A DNA stretch of 64,000 nt from Botryobacter ruber (GCF_003347595.2 NZ_QCZK02000024.1:434001-498000), one strand, 5' to 3'; shown: positions 48,084 to 58,026, numbered from the stretch's first letter. Notes: generated from the sequence alone by a model not told the origin. Numbers and translations are program-made.

Positions 48084-51011
48084 ATGAAACTTGCCAGACT
48101 GGCTTCCTTTGTAAGAGATTACCTTCTTGCGGTCGCATCTTTTTTCCTTATTTTCCTGCTAACGCTGATCGTGTTTACCGAAACAAAGCGCAAGGCAGAA
48201 GAAAGGAACGAAAAAGTGTTTGAGCTGAAGGCCATGCAGGCTACCAGGTCTATTGAACTCCGCATGCGCGACTACCTGCAAATCCTGATCGGGGCAAAAG
48301 GCTTGTTTATTGCCTCAGACACCGTGGAGCGGGAGGCCTGGCAGCGGTACTATAAAAACCTGAATCTGGAGAAAAGATATCCGGGCATACAGGGCATTGG
48401 CTATGCTGTTTTTATCAAATCAGAAGATTTAAAGAAACACGAAAACCTCGTCCGGCGCAAAGGCTTTCCCGATTACCGGGTATGGCCGGAAGGTAAACGC
48501 GATGTTTACACTTCCATCATTTACCTGGAGCCCTTCACAGGCCGGAACCTGCGTGCTTTCGGGTACGACATGTTCAGCGAACCTATCCGGAAGTCGGCCA
48601 TGCAGATTGCCCGCGATACCAGGCAGGCTACCATGAGCAGCAAAGTCCGGCTGGTGCAGGAAACAGGGCAGGATGAGCAGAACGGTTTCCTGATGTACCT
48701 GCCCATCTACCAGAACGGCTCCGAACCGGTTTCTATCCAGGACCGGCAGCAGCAAATCAAAGGCTTTGTGTACAGCCCTTTCCGGGCAAAAGACCTGATG
48801 GAAGCCATTCTCGGCGATAATTTTAACGACATCGATATTGAAGTTTACGATGGCGCCACTCCATCCGCAGAATCCGTGCTGTTCAGCACCGATTCCACAT
48901 TATATTACGGGCGCACCAGGGTCAGGCCATTCCAGAAGTTAAGTACCATCAACATCGGGAACCACACCTGGCGCATCTTAAGCTCTGCCAATCCCCTGTT
49001 TTTCCGGTCAGCCGACAATGCCCTGCCTTACTTTATCCTGGCAGGCGGTACCATCATGAGTTTCCTGATGTTCTTTATCATCTGGTCGCTCTCCAACTCC
49101 AGGCGCTCCAACAAAATAAAACAAAGCATAACCGACAATGCCACCGCAGCGCTGTTTATGATGGATACCGACGGCTACTGCACCTTTATGAACCCGGCGG
49201 CAGAGGAAATGACGGGCTATACCTTCGAGGAAATATCGCAGAAGCCGCTGCACGATATGATCCACCACACCCACCCGGACGGTACACCTTACCCGCGCAG
49301 CGAATGCCCGATTACCAAAGCGCTGCCTACCTACACCACCCTTCGCGCGCACGAAGATGTGTTTATCCGGAAAGATGGCTCCTTCTTCCAGGTTACCTGT
49401 GCGGCCCGCCCCATCATTGTACATGGGCTGCCAAACGCTACCATACTCGAAGTGCGCGATATTACCGACGAAAAGCGGGCCCAGCAGGCCATTATCGAGA
49501 GCGAAGCCCGTTTCCGGACCATGGCCGACAATGCGCCTGTTATGATCTGGGTGGCCGATGCCTGGGGCCAGTGCCTGTATGTAAACAAGCAATGGATTGA
49601 TTTTACGGGGCAGCCGTTCGAGAAAAGCATCAACTTTGGCTGGCACCAGGCCATAGAACCGGCAGATATGGCTGCTTTTGATTCCGTTTACAAAAAAGCG
49701 GCCACCGAGGCTTCCTCTTTTAAAACAGAGCTTCGCATTCTGCGCCACGACGGGCAATCGCGCTGGGTTATCTGTACCGGAACGCCTCGCTTTGGCGCCA
49801 ACAACGAGTTTTTAGGCCACATCGGTTCTATCATCGATATATCAGAGATAAAAGAAGCTGAACGCAAGGTAAAACAGAACGCAGACCTGATCCAAAAGCT
49901 GTTCCTGGAGGTGCCGGCGCTAGTCGGGCTGGTACGGGCGCCGGACCAGCAGTATGTACTGGCAAACCCATCGTACCGGAAGCTTTACGGCAACAGGCAG
50001 CTGGTAGGCAAAACCGTACAGGAAGCACACCCCGGCTCGGAAGGGCGCGACTTTATAGAGCGGCTGAATACGGTTTTCTCCTCCGGGAAGTCTTTTGTAG
50101 GCAAAGAAGTGCCGGCCGTTATCGACCGGGAGAACAATGGCGTATTGCAGCCCTGCTACTTTAATTTGGTGTACCAGCCGCTTGTGGATGGCAATGGCAG
50201 CGTAGAAGCGGTGCTGGTGTTTGCGGTGGAGGTGACAGAACTTGTGGATGCCCGTAAAAAGCTGGTTTTTACCAACGAGAAGCTTAGCCAGAAGAACGAC
50301 GAGCTGCTGCGCATAAACGACGACCTCGACAGCTTTGTGTATACCGCCTCCCATGACCTGAAGTCGCCTATTGCCAACATGGAAGGGCTTGTGACACTGC
50401 TACGCGATATCCTGAACGGCAAACTGAACGAGGAAGATGCGCAGCTGCTGGATATGGTGGCTTCGTCTATCAACAAACTCAAGCAGACCATTGCCGACCT
50501 GACCGAGATCACCAAAGTGCAGAAGGACCTGCAGTCTTCCCTGGAGCCACTCTCCTTTTACGAGGTGTTGGAAAATGTAACAGGAGATATTAACGCCCTG
50601 CTCCAGGAAACGGAAGCGACTGTTACAACCGATTTTGAGGTACCGGGCATTATGTATGCCCGCAAGAACCTCCGCAGCATCATCTATAACCTGGTGTCGA
50701 ACGGCATAAAGTACCGCTCCCCTGACAGAACGCCGCAGGTACACATCAGAACCTTTAAGCAAAATGATTATGTGGTGCTGCAGGTAAAGGATAACGGCCT
50801 GGGAATAAAAGACGAGCAGTTACACAAACTGTTTGCCATGTTCAGGCGCCTCCACACGCACGTAGAAGGTACGGGCATCGGCTTGTACATCGTGAAACGC
50901 ATCATTGAGAATAACGGCGGCCGCATTGAGGTAACAAGCAAGCTGGGTGAGGGTACTACCTTTACGGTGTACTTTAAGCAGGAGCCCATTGCTGTGGCTA
51001 CCAGTGTGTAG
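48084..51011 (+). CDS. CHASE-PAS sensor histidine kinase
   Basis: A 975-residue membrane sensor kinase. TM1 is at about 10-32 and TM2 at about 313-335. Between them is an extracytoplasmic CHASE domain (RSIELRMRDYLQILIGAKGL, FGYDMFSEP). Three PAS/PAC segments follow (about 345-455, 465-585, 595-715), linked to a coiled coil. The kinase core has the H box FVYTASHDLKSP with phospho-acceptor His757, N box NLVSNGIKYRS, G1 VKDNGLGI and G2 GTGIGLYIVKRI. No receiver domain is fused and no response-regulator gene is adjacent, so it is an orphan kinase. The ligand and partner are unknown. Confidence 0.93.
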   Translation: MKLARLASFVRDYLLAVASFFLIFLLTLIVFTETKRKAEERNEKVFELKAMQATRSIELRMRDYLQILIGAKGLFIASDTVEREAWQRYYKNLNLEKRYPGIQGIGYAVFIKSEDLKKHENLVRRKGFPDYRVWPEGKRDVYTSIIYLEPFTGRNLRAFGYDMFSEPIRKSAMQIARDTRQATMSSKVRLVQETGQDEQNGFLMYLPIYQNGSEPVSIQDRQQQIKGFVYSPFRAKDLMEAILGDNFNDIDIEVYDGATPSAESVLFSTDSTLYYGRTRVRPFQKLSTINIGNHTWRILSSANPLFFRSADNALPYFILAGGTIMSFLMFFIIWSLSNSRRSNKIKQSITDNATAALFMMDTDGYCTFMNPAAEEMTGYTFEEISQKPLHDMIHHTHPDGTPYPRSECPITKALPTYTTLRAHEDVFIRKDGSFFQVTCAARPIIVHGLPNATILEVRDITDEKRAQQAIIESEARFRTMADNAPVMIWVADAWGQCLYVNKQWIDFTGQPFEKSINFGWHQAIEPADMAAFDSVYKKAATEASSFKTELRILRHDGQSRWVICTGTPRFGANNEFLGHIGSIIDISEIKEAERKVKQNADLIQKLFLEVPALVGLVRAPDQQYVLANPSYRKLYGNRQLVGKTVQEAHPGSEGRDFIERLNTVFSSGKSFVGKEVPAVIDRENNGVLQPCYFNLVYQPLVDGNGSVEAVLVFAVEVTELVDARKKLVFTNEKLSQKNDELLRINDDLDSFVYTASHDLKSPIANMEGLVTLLRDILNGKLNEEDAQLLDMVASSINKLKQTIADLTEITKVQKDLQSSLEPLSFYEVLENVTGDINALLQETEATVTTDFEVPGIMYARKNLRSIIYNLVSNGIKYRSPDRTPQVHIRTFKQNDYVVLQVKDNGLGIKDEQLHKLFAMFRRLHTHVEGTGIGLYIVKRIIENNGGRIEVTSKLGEGTTFTVYFKQEPIAVATSV

Positions 51012-51054
51012 GGGCACTGCTAGGAATACTGTTGGGTTTCCTGATGTCCTTCCC

Positions 51055-52206
51055 TTAGAGGGTGAAGCCGGTCGTTACCTGGAAGCCTGAGAAAAAAACG
51101 GTGCTGCTGTACTGGAAATCCAGCAGCAGACGGTTACGGCTTGTGATATTGTAGTACAAGCCCGCACCTCCCACAAAACCATTTGACCAGTTTCTAACGC
51201 CCTCTGTTATTGTTTTCGAGTTTCTGGTAGCATCGTCTTCAGCGTATTTTATTTCGTGCACGATTACCGGATCAAACAAATGCGTAAAGCTAAGCCCTGC
51301 ATTCAGGTATGGCTGTGTTTTAAGCAGCCGGGGAAGCTTGAACTGGAGGAGAAAGGGCATTTGTATCGCATTTGCTTTAAAATCGAAGGAGCGCGTATAT
51401 CTTGATTCCTGTACCGTATGACTGCTTTTATACTGCTTATACAGCAGTTCTGCCTGGAGCATCAGGTTGCTGCCCGGTTCAGAAATATTAAGAAATACAC
51501 CTGCTGCCAGGCCGGGTGCCAGAGGAACTTTGTTGTTAAAATGCTTTTGAAAAAAGGTGTAGTAGTTCTTGTAAATAATATTGCCAAAGTGGCTGCCGAT
51601 TTGCACCCCAACCAGGTAATTAATTTTTGTTGGTCTGAACAGTATTTCTGAATGCTCATCTGGATGACTGCAGGTGTTGTAGGCATGGATGGTGTTGCTA
51701 AGATGTCCGCCTGAATATTTGTTCTTCCGGGAATTGCTGCTGTTGCTTTCCATTTCGGGGCAGTCGGAAAGCATGTAGTTTAGCTCCGCCAGGTTGTGGC
51801 GTTTCTGTAACTGTACAACCTGCTCCCCGGGCCGCTGCACATAAAATTCGCCTGCACTGCTCAGGTTATCGGCAGCATAGAGCCGTGTAGGTCCGTTTAC
51901 CAGTACTTTTAAGAATACCGGTTGCTCCTCCGCCTTTACCTCCCGGGCTACAAACAGCAGGCTGTCGCCAATGCCATAGGCTTTGATTTGAGCAGGACTA
52001 TAGCTGGTAAAGCTGTTTTCGCCGACAGGTTTAAAGCGAATACTTCGCAGCCGTTTTTTCTCCTTCTGTAGTTTCAGTTCGCCCTGTACGGTGTCGTTGG
52101 CTGTTGTTACAAGGTAGGCCGCTACATTTTTATGTTGCGCATAACCGGAAAAAGCTGTCAGGAGAGCAGGCAGAAAAAAGAAGGCAATCTTAAACTGAAT
52201 GGACAT
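51055..52206 (-). CDS. Outer-membrane beta-barrel protein, paralogue 2 of 3
   Basis: A 383-residue protein with a signal peptide ending near YAQ (residue 24). The N-terminal domain opens AAYLVTTANDTVQGELKLQKEKKRL, followed by SYSPAQIKAYGI. Two cysteines lie in LSDCPEM and YNTCSHP, about 35 residues apart. The C-terminal half is a predicted 8-10-strand barrel ending GFQVTTGFTL. It is clearly homologous to the genes at 52285 (tandem, same strand, 78-base gap) and 517. The second half resembles PorT/outer-membrane beta-barrel domains. The function is unknown. Confidence 0.8.
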   Translation of the reverse strand: MSIQFKIAFFFLPALLTAFSGYAQHKNVAAYLVTTANDTVQGELKLQKEKKRLRSIRFKPVGENSFTSYSPAQIKAYGIGDSLLFVAREVKAEEQPVFLKVLVNGPTRLYAADNLSSAGEFYVQRPGEQVVQLQKRHNLAELNYMLSDCPEMESNSSNSRKNKYSGGHLSNTIHAYNTCSHPDEHSEILFRPTKINYLVGVQIGSHFGNIIYKNYYTFFQKHFNNKVPLAPGLAAGVFLNISEPGSNLMLQAELLYKQYKSSHTVQESRYTRSFDFKANAIQMPFLLQFKLPRLLKTQPYLNAGLSFTHLFDPVIVHEIKYAEDDATRNSKTITEGVRNWSNGFVGGAGLYYNITSRNRLLLDFQYSSTVFFSGFQVTTGFTL

Positions 52207-52284
52207 GAAAAAGTGTGGTAACAGAATTTAATGCAATTTAGGGATGTAATTTTCTTGATAAAAATAAAAGGTTAACTGCAGCTG

Positions 52285-53496
52285 CTAAAGCGTTATTCCG
52301 GTGGTAAGTTGAAGTCCGGAGAATGTAAACCTGCGAGGTCCGGGGCTGCCGATCGGGTCCCGTTGGTATGTCCGCACATAATCGGTGTTATATCGGATAT
52401 CCAGTGCTAGCCGATTCTTACTTGTAAGACTGCGCTGAATTCCTGCTCCTATAGCGTAGCCAAAACTAAAATGTGAAATATCTTCCGTTCTGTTATCAAC
52501 GGAACTGCTGGTATATCTTATTCCATATTTAAAGTTAGAGTTAAAAGTGTAGCTGAAGACAGGACCGGCAATAAAGTAAGGTTGCGCATACTGCTTTCCA
52601 GGCAGTTTGTACTGCAATAGCAGCGGTAACTGCAGCATGTTTGTTTTAAAATTGACAACACGGGTATATGGTACTCCACTTACTCCACCTTCCTCAGCCG
52701 TATAATCTTTTGCGTAACGCTTAAAGAGCAACTCTGCCTGTAGCGCAAATGGCTTGTGTGCTTTAAAAATATTTACAAAGGCACCTCCTGTCACACCTGG
52801 AGCAAGAAAAAACTGTTCTTTAACTTCTCCTCGCGTAAAACCCTGATTTGCCATGTATTCCATACGGCTGAACTGGGTTCCTACTCGCAGGCCGAACCGT
52901 AAAAGAGGTCCATCCTTAAAAAGAAATCTTTGAGAAGGTTCTTGAGGATACCGGCAGGCATTATAGGCATGTACAGCAGAAGAAAGTTTTTCATCTGTAA
53001 ATTTCAGTTTCTTGGCACTCTTATTATCTACCTTAAATTCAGGGCACTCAGAAAGCAGTAAATTTAGCTCTCCCAGGAAAACTTTTTTCCGTAACTGATG
53101 TGGTTTTTCTCCAGGCTTCTGGACCAGGTAAGTATCTCCGTTGCTGAGGTCATCAGTTGCATATAAGTTAACAGGCCCTTTCACCAGCACTTTCATAAAT
53201 ACAGTTTGCTGCAAATCATCTTCCTTTACCTCCTGCGAAACATACTGAATGCTGTCTCTGATGCCATACGCTTTAATTTGGGCCGCACCATAACTGGTAA
53301 AACCGCTTTCGCCTGCAGGTTGAAAGCTGATGCCGCGCAGGCGGTGTTTTTCTTTCTGCTGCTCCAGGAGGCCCTGTATCGTATCGTTGGTAGCCGTTAC
53401 AATGTAAGCATCAATTGTTTTCGTCTGCGCATAACCGGCAGCGGCTGTTAGAATAAGGAACAAAGCGAAGAGGGTAATCTTGAGCCTAAATGACAT
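52285..53496 (-). CDS. Outer-membrane beta-barrel protein, paralogue 3 of 3
   Basis: A 403-residue protein with a signal peptide ending at GYAQ. It is closely similar to the downstream paralogue: DAYIVTATNDTIQGLLEQQKEKHRLRG, SYGAAQIKAYGI, the Cys pair in LSECPEF and YNACRYP, and a C-terminal barrel ending SGLQLTTGITL. The tandem arrangement indicates a local duplication; the common N-terminal domain is the better conserved part. It would be the first gene of the pair. Role unknown. Confidence 0.8.
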   Translation of the reverse strand: MSFRLKITLFALFLILTAAAGYAQTKTIDAYIVTATNDTIQGLLEQQKEKHRLRGISFQPAGESGFTSYGAAQIKAYGIRDSIQYVSQEVKEDDLQQTVFMKVLVKGPVNLYATDDLSNGDTYLVQKPGEKPHQLRKKVFLGELNLLLSECPEFKVDNKSAKKLKFTDEKLSSAVHAYNACRYPQEPSQRFLFKDGPLLRFGLRVGTQFSRMEYMANQGFTRGEVKEQFFLAPGVTGGAFVNIFKAHKPFALQAELLFKRYAKDYTAEEGGVSGVPYTRVVNFKTNMLQLPLLLQYKLPGKQYAQPYFIAGPVFSYTFNSNFKYGIRYTSSSVDNRTEDISHFSFGYAIGAGIQRSLTSKNRLALDIRYNTDYVRTYQRDPIGSPGPRRFTFSGLQLTTGITL

Positions 53497-53631
53497 AAGT
53501 AGGAGGTGTTGAACAATTCATCAGCAAGATAGGACTGGGGACGGAAATAAAAAATTATAAAGAGAGTTCCTGCTCCGAAAGCGGGAGTTTCTGCTCAAAT
53601 TTTTGTATTTTTAATACTTGTTTAACATCGA

Positions 53632-55011
53632 ATGGCTAAAATAAAAACATCCTATTTCTGTCAGAACTGCGGCGCCCAGTCGGCTAAGTGGATTGGCAGG
53701 TGCCCCGCCTGTGGCGAGTGGAATACGTACGTGGAGGAGGTAGTACAGCGCGAGGAGGTAACACCTACCACCGCCTGGAAAGTAGGGAGCACCTCCACAC
53801 AGGTAGCCTCCAAACCCAAACCCATTGCCGATATAAGTTTCCAGGAGCAGCACCGTGTCCAGACGCGGGACCAGGAGCTGAACCGCGTACTGGGCGGCGG
53901 CATAGTACCGGGTTCTATGGTATTGATAGGCGGTGAGCCGGGCATTGGAAAATCTACCCTGATGCTGCAGATCGCGCTGAGCCTGCAGGGGCTGCGGGTG
54001 CTGTACGTGAGCGGCGAGGAAAGCGAACAGCAGATAAAGATGCGGGCCGAACGCCTGCAGGCCCAGACCTCCGACTGCTTTATCCTGACCGAAACCGGTA
54101 CCCAAAACATCTTCAAACAGATTGAGCTCCTGCGACCACAGGTGCTGATCGTAGACTCCATCCAGACGCTACACTCTTCTTTTATAGAGGCCGGGGCAGG
54201 CAGTGTAAGCCAGGTGCGGGAGTGTACGGCCGAGCTGCTGAAGTTTGCTAAGGAGAGCGGCACACCAGTTTTCCTGATCGGGCACATCACCAAAGAAGGT
54301 AACCTGGCAGGCCCCAAGATACTGGAGCACATGGTAGACACGGTGCTGCAGTTCGAAGGCGACCGCCACATGACCTACCGCATTCTGCGCACCACCAAAA
54401 ACCGCTTCGGCTCCACTTCCGAACTGGGCATTTACGAAATGCTGGGCTCCGGCCTGCGCGAAGTCAGCAACCCTTCCGAAATCCTGATCTCGCAGCGCGA
54501 AGATGCCTTCAGCGGCATTGCCATTGGCGCTACTTTAGAAGGAAACCGCCCGCTGCTCATCGAAGTGCAGAGCCTCGTAAGTCCTGCCACCTACGGCACG
54601 CCCCAGCGCACCAGCACCGGCTTCGATGCCAAGCGCCTGAACATGCTGCTGGCCGTGCTCGAGAAAAGAGGCGGCTACAGGCTGGGCAGCCAGGATGTGT
54701 TCCTCAACATTGCAGGCGGCTTAAAAGTAGAAGACCCGGCGCTCGACCTGGCGGTGTGCGCTTCCATCCTTTCGTCGTTCGAAGACCTGGCTGTACCGTC
54801 CACCACAGCCTTTGCTGCCGAAGTGGGGCTGGGAGGCGAGATACGGGCCGTAAACCGGGTGGAGAACCGCATTTCCGAAGCCGAGAAGCTGGGTTTCCAG
54901 GATATCTACATCTCCAAATACAACAAAAAAGGCGTAGACCTGAGCAAGTTCTCCATCAGGATCCATGCCTTCGGAAGGTTAGAGGAAGTTTTTGGGGAGT
55001 TGTTTGGATAA
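53632..55011 (+). CDS. radA: DNA repair protein RadA
   Basis: A 459-residue RecA-like helicase that promotes branch migration in recombination. The N-terminal zinc finger has CQNCG and CPACG. Walker A is GEPGIGKST (101-109). The RadA-specific KNRFG motif is in TTKNRFGSTSE. The C-terminal third is the Lon-protease-like domain without the catalytic serine (GLKVEDPALDLAVCASILSSF). Its length fits the family. It is transcribed away from the outer-membrane pair. No terminator is obvious in the 205-base gap to the next gene. Confidence 0.96.
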   Translation: MAKIKTSYFCQNCGAQSAKWIGRCPACGEWNTYVEEVVQREEVTPTTAWKVGSTSTQVASKPKPIADISFQEQHRVQTRDQELNRVLGGGIVPGSMVLIGGEPGIGKSTLMLQIALSLQGLRVLYVSGEESEQQIKMRAERLQAQTSDCFILTETGTQNIFKQIELLRPQVLIVDSIQTLHSSFIEAGAGSVSQVRECTAELLKFAKESGTPVFLIGHITKEGNLAGPKILEHMVDTVLQFEGDRHMTYRILRTTKNRFGSTSELGIYEMLGSGLREVSNPSEILISQREDAFSGIAIGATLEGNRPLLIEVQSLVSPATYGTPQRTSTGFDAKRLNMLLAVLEKRGGYRLGSQDVFLNIAGGLKVEDPALDLAVCASILSSFEDLAVPSTTAFAAEVGLGGEIRAVNRVENRISEAEKLGFQDIYISKYNKKGVDLSKFSIRIHAFGRLEEVFGELFG

Positions 55012-55216
55012 TAGGATTATTTATAGCTGTTAAATTAAGTATCTCAGGAAGTATTAAATAATTAAGGAATAATGAATTAATTTATTGCGGTGTGTTGTTC
55101 AGGGAAATATCTTGGTAAAGGGCATAGTTAGCCTGTTGCCTCTGGTGTTCTTTAGATTAGTATTTTTATCATTTAACCCATATCTATTACTGAAGCTGAA
55201 CTTCTACCCTTAGTAC

Positions 55217-56638
55217 ATGAAAAGAGTTTCGTTATTCCTGCTGTTGGCGCTCCTGCTGACAACCAATGGCCTGCTGGCCCAGTCCAAAGTGGTTATTACC
55301 GGCAAAGTTACCAAGCCTCTATCCGAGTATGTAACTGTTGTAACCTATCCATCGCCTTTTGTGCCCGAAGAGGTAGAGAACGAGGTAGAACTGCAGGGCG
55401 AGCAGTTCAGGCTGGAAATACCGGTCAGCAAAGCCATGGTGGCAGAACTGGTGCACGGCGACGAAGTGGTGCCGGTGTACCTGGAGCCAGGCTTTGAGCT
55501 AAACCTGTCTTTTAACGGCGGCAAATTCCTGAAAACCATCAAATACGAAGGCAAAGGCGCCAACGAAAACAACTACCTGGCGCAGTCGGTACGCAGGTTC
55601 AGCGAGATTGAAGAATACCAGGTGCTGCCCGATAACGTTAAACTGCGGGAAGGTGAGTTTATCGAGTTCCTGGATTACCGCAAAAATGACCAGGAGAATT
55701 TTTTAGAAAAATTCACGGCAAAAGCTCCTGTGTCGGCTACCTTTAAAAGCTTTGCGCAGGCAGAAATAGATTTTGCCTACGCCGACGACCGCATCACGTA
55801 TTTCGACATCCGGGAGCAGGTGATACGAACAGAAGGCAGGTTAACACCCTCTCCTTCCTATTTCAAGTACCTCGAAACACTGGATATGCAGCGCCAGACC
55901 AACCTGCTGAGCCCGGCCTTTACCAGCTTCCTCCGCAATTACACCACCTATTACACAAAGGCAGCAGGCATACAGGAAACAAACAAAGAGTATTACATAA
56001 CAGGTTATAACCAGGCTAAGAAAAAGCTCACCGCAGAAGTACAGGCGCTGGCCCTTGCCCAGGTACTGAGACAGTCGCTGCAGAAGGGGCACCTGAAATA
56101 CTCTGAAGAAATGCTCCGCGATTTTCTGGCAATAAACAAACATCCAGAGGCGGCAGACTACCTGCAGAAACTGTACGATAAAAATAAAGACTTTGCCATA
56201 GGCAGCCCTGCCCCTAACTTTAAACTGACCAATGCAAACGGAGATACTGTTGCTTTAAGCGACTTTAAAGGCAAAGTTATTTACTTAAGCTTCTGGCGCT
56301 CAGACTGCGGCCTTTGCCTGATAGACCTGCCGCACCTGCAGGACCTTACCTCCAGGCTGGAGAATGAAAGTCTTGTGTTCCTGAACGTAAGTATGGATGA
56401 AGACGCAGCAGCATGGCGTAATGCTGTGGCAAAAAAGCGGCTGCAGGGCGTACAGCTTCACATGAAAGAAATGGATGCCGATCTGGTAAAACGGTATGAA
56501 CTAAAGAATGTGCCGGCTTATTTTCTGATAGATGAAGAAGGCAACCTGATTACAGCCAAACCGCGCCGCCCCAACGACCGGGAAGTAGAGAAAGATTTGC
56601 AGCGCCTGACGGAAAATATACAGGCATCTGCCCGCTGA
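55217..56638 (+). CDS. TlpA-like thioredoxin-fold disulfide reductase
   Basis: A 473-residue secreted protein with a signal peptide (LLALLLTTNGLLAQ). The N-terminal domain is beta-rich (about 25-130), followed by a helical middle. The C-terminal AhpC/TSA-Redoxin domain starts IGSPAPNFKLTNANGD. The redox motif is SDCGLCLIDLP with Cys364 and Cys367, and the cis-Pro is in NVPAYFLID (Pro433). TlpA-type proteins reduce or rearrange disulfides in the periplasm, often for cytochrome maturation. Here the DUF4369-like N-terminus suggests the Bacteroidota branch whose partner is unknown. Confidence 0.88.
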   Translation: MKRVSLFLLLALLLTTNGLLAQSKVVITGKVTKPLSEYVTVVTYPSPFVPEEVENEVELQGEQFRLEIPVSKAMVAELVHGDEVVPVYLEPGFELNLSFNGGKFLKTIKYEGKGANENNYLAQSVRRFSEIEEYQVLPDNVKLREGEFIEFLDYRKNDQENFLEKFTAKAPVSATFKSFAQAEIDFAYADDRITYFDIREQVIRTEGRLTPSPSYFKYLETLDMQRQTNLLSPAFTSFLRNYTTYYTKAAGIQETNKEYYITGYNQAKKKLTAEVQALALAQVLRQSLQKGHLKYSEEMLRDFLAINKHPEAADYLQKLYDKNKDFAIGSPAPNFKLTNANGDTVALSDFKGKVIYLSFWRSDCGLCLIDLPHLQDLTSRLENESLVFLNVSMDEDAAAWRNAVAKKRLQGVQLHMKEMDADLVKRYELKNVPAYFLIDEEGNLITAKPRRPNDREVEKDLQRLTENIQASAR

Positions 56639-56660
56639 TAAAATTTACAGTAGTAACATA

Positions 56661-56700
56661 AGAACCACCTGGTGCTGTTTTGTGCCAGGTGGTTCTTTGT
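56661..56700 (+). terminator. Terminator of the TlpA-like gene
   Basis: AGAACCACCTGG (56661-56672) pairs perfectly with CCAGGTGGTTCT (56685-56696), followed by TTGT and a T-rich tract. Confidence 0.85.
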
Positions 56701-56779
56701 TTTACAGCGGGTCTGCCGGCTAACATACCGGAGTTTAATAACCGTTTTTTTGATCTCTGCGTAATTAAATTCCTACCCC

Positions 56780-56799
56780 CTTCTTATGTTAATAAGAAG
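56780..56799. promoter_or_regulatory. 20-base inverted repeat before the baeRF-like gene
   Basis: CTTCTTA (56780-56786) pairs with TAAGAAG (56793-56799) about 52 bases upstream of the ATG at 56851, followed by TTTTATT. It could be an operator or a weak terminator of upstream transcription. Confidence 0.4.
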
Positions 56800-56850
56800 T
56801 TTTATTGCCGTTCATTTTTTTAATGAAACTCTACTTAACACTATAAAATT

Positions 56851-58026
56851 ATGGCATTGATCAAACAAAAAGACATTGAGAAGCTGATTAATGTACAAAG
56901 TAACACAAACACTTTGTGCATTTCTATCTACCTGCCCACTCACCGTGCCGGTAAAGAGACACTGAATGGTATGGATAGCATCGCGTTCAAAAACCAGATA
57001 CGCGAAACCAGGGAGCTTTTGGAAAAACATGATCTGTCGGAGGCTGAAATAGCTGCTTATCTGAAGCCGGCCGAAGACTTACTGAATGACAATAACTTCT
57101 GGCGCCACCAGGGCGAGGGTCTGGCAGTGTTTATCACCAAAGGCTTCTCTACATACTACACCCTCCCAATCACGATGCCAACCATGGTGTATGTGCTGGA
57201 TCATTTCTACTTTACACCCATATTGCCGCTTCTCAGCCAGAATGGCCGTTACTTTATTCTTTGGCTGTACCGCGAAAAGGTCTGCTTCTACGAGGCTACC
57301 ATCGATAAAATCCGGCAGATTGACATTAGTTCGATCGTGCCCGAAACCATGAACAAAGCGCTTAAGTTTGATGTCAAGGGTCATGACCAGGACTTCACGC
57401 ATTCCAATACTACGGTAAACGGTACTAACATTGTACACGGGCCGGGCGCATCCAAAAGCGACGAGGAGTATGAGCGGGTAAGAGAGTTTATGCTGGAAAT
57501 AGATAACAGCATGCAGCAGATACTGCACGATGCCACAGAGCCGCTGATCCTGGCCGGCGTTGACCACTACTGCAGTATTTACCGCAACATCAGCAAGTAC
57601 AAAAATATTGTACCGAAAAACATCAACATGAACGAGGGGCAGGAAAACATAAACCTGCTGCACGAAAAAGCAGTGGCCATTATGAAACCACTCATGCAGC
57701 AAAGCCACTCCGATTCGCTGGACCGTTATCAGAATGTAGCAGGTACTGGTGTAACGTCTGAAAACATTGCCACCGTGGCGGCAGAAGCTGTTCATGGCCG
57801 TGTAGACACGTTGTTTATTGCGCCAAGCAACCCTGTATGGGGCACCTACGACGAAAAAAGCGCCACCGCGGTGGTGCATGACCAATACCAGCGCGGCGAC
57901 CACGACCTGATAAACCTGGCAGCTATTAAAACCATCTCGCAGGGTGGTAAAGTGTTTGTGAGCGACTACAATGGCCTGTCAGAGGCTGGCGAAGGAGTCA
58001 GTGTGAAAGCGCTTTTCAGGTACTAA
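56851..58026 (+). CDS. Bacterial archaeo-eukaryotic release factor-like protein (baeRF type)
   Basis: A 391-residue cytoplasmic protein. The N-terminus VQSNTNTLCISIYLPTHRAGKE and the central YFILWLYREKVCFYEA resemble the N and Rossmann-like middle domains of the baeRF superfamily, relatives of eRF1 found in bacteria. The C-terminal part (VDTLFIAPSNPVWGTYDEKSA; HDLINLAAIKTISQGGKVFV) matches their last domain, often compared with L7Ae-like folds. No GGQ motif is visible. Family members are suspected to act in ribosome rescue or nucleotide-related stress; the role is not established. It is monocistronic. Confidence 0.75.
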   Translation: MALIKQKDIEKLINVQSNTNTLCISIYLPTHRAGKETLNGMDSIAFKNQIRETRELLEKHDLSEAEIAAYLKPAEDLLNDNNFWRHQGEGLAVFITKGFSTYYTLPITMPTMVYVLDHFYFTPILPLLSQNGRYFILWLYREKVCFYEATIDKIRQIDISSIVPETMNKALKFDVKGHDQDFTHSNTTVNGTNIVHGPGASKSDEEYERVREFMLEIDNSMQQILHDATEPLILAGVDHYCSIYRNISKYKNIVPKNINMNEGQENINLLHEKAVAIMKPLMQQSHSDSLDRYQNVAGTGVTSENIATVAAEAVHGRVDTLFIAPSNPVWGTYDEKSATAVVHDQYQRGDHDLINLAAIKTISQGGKVFVSDYNGLSEAGEGVSVKALFRY

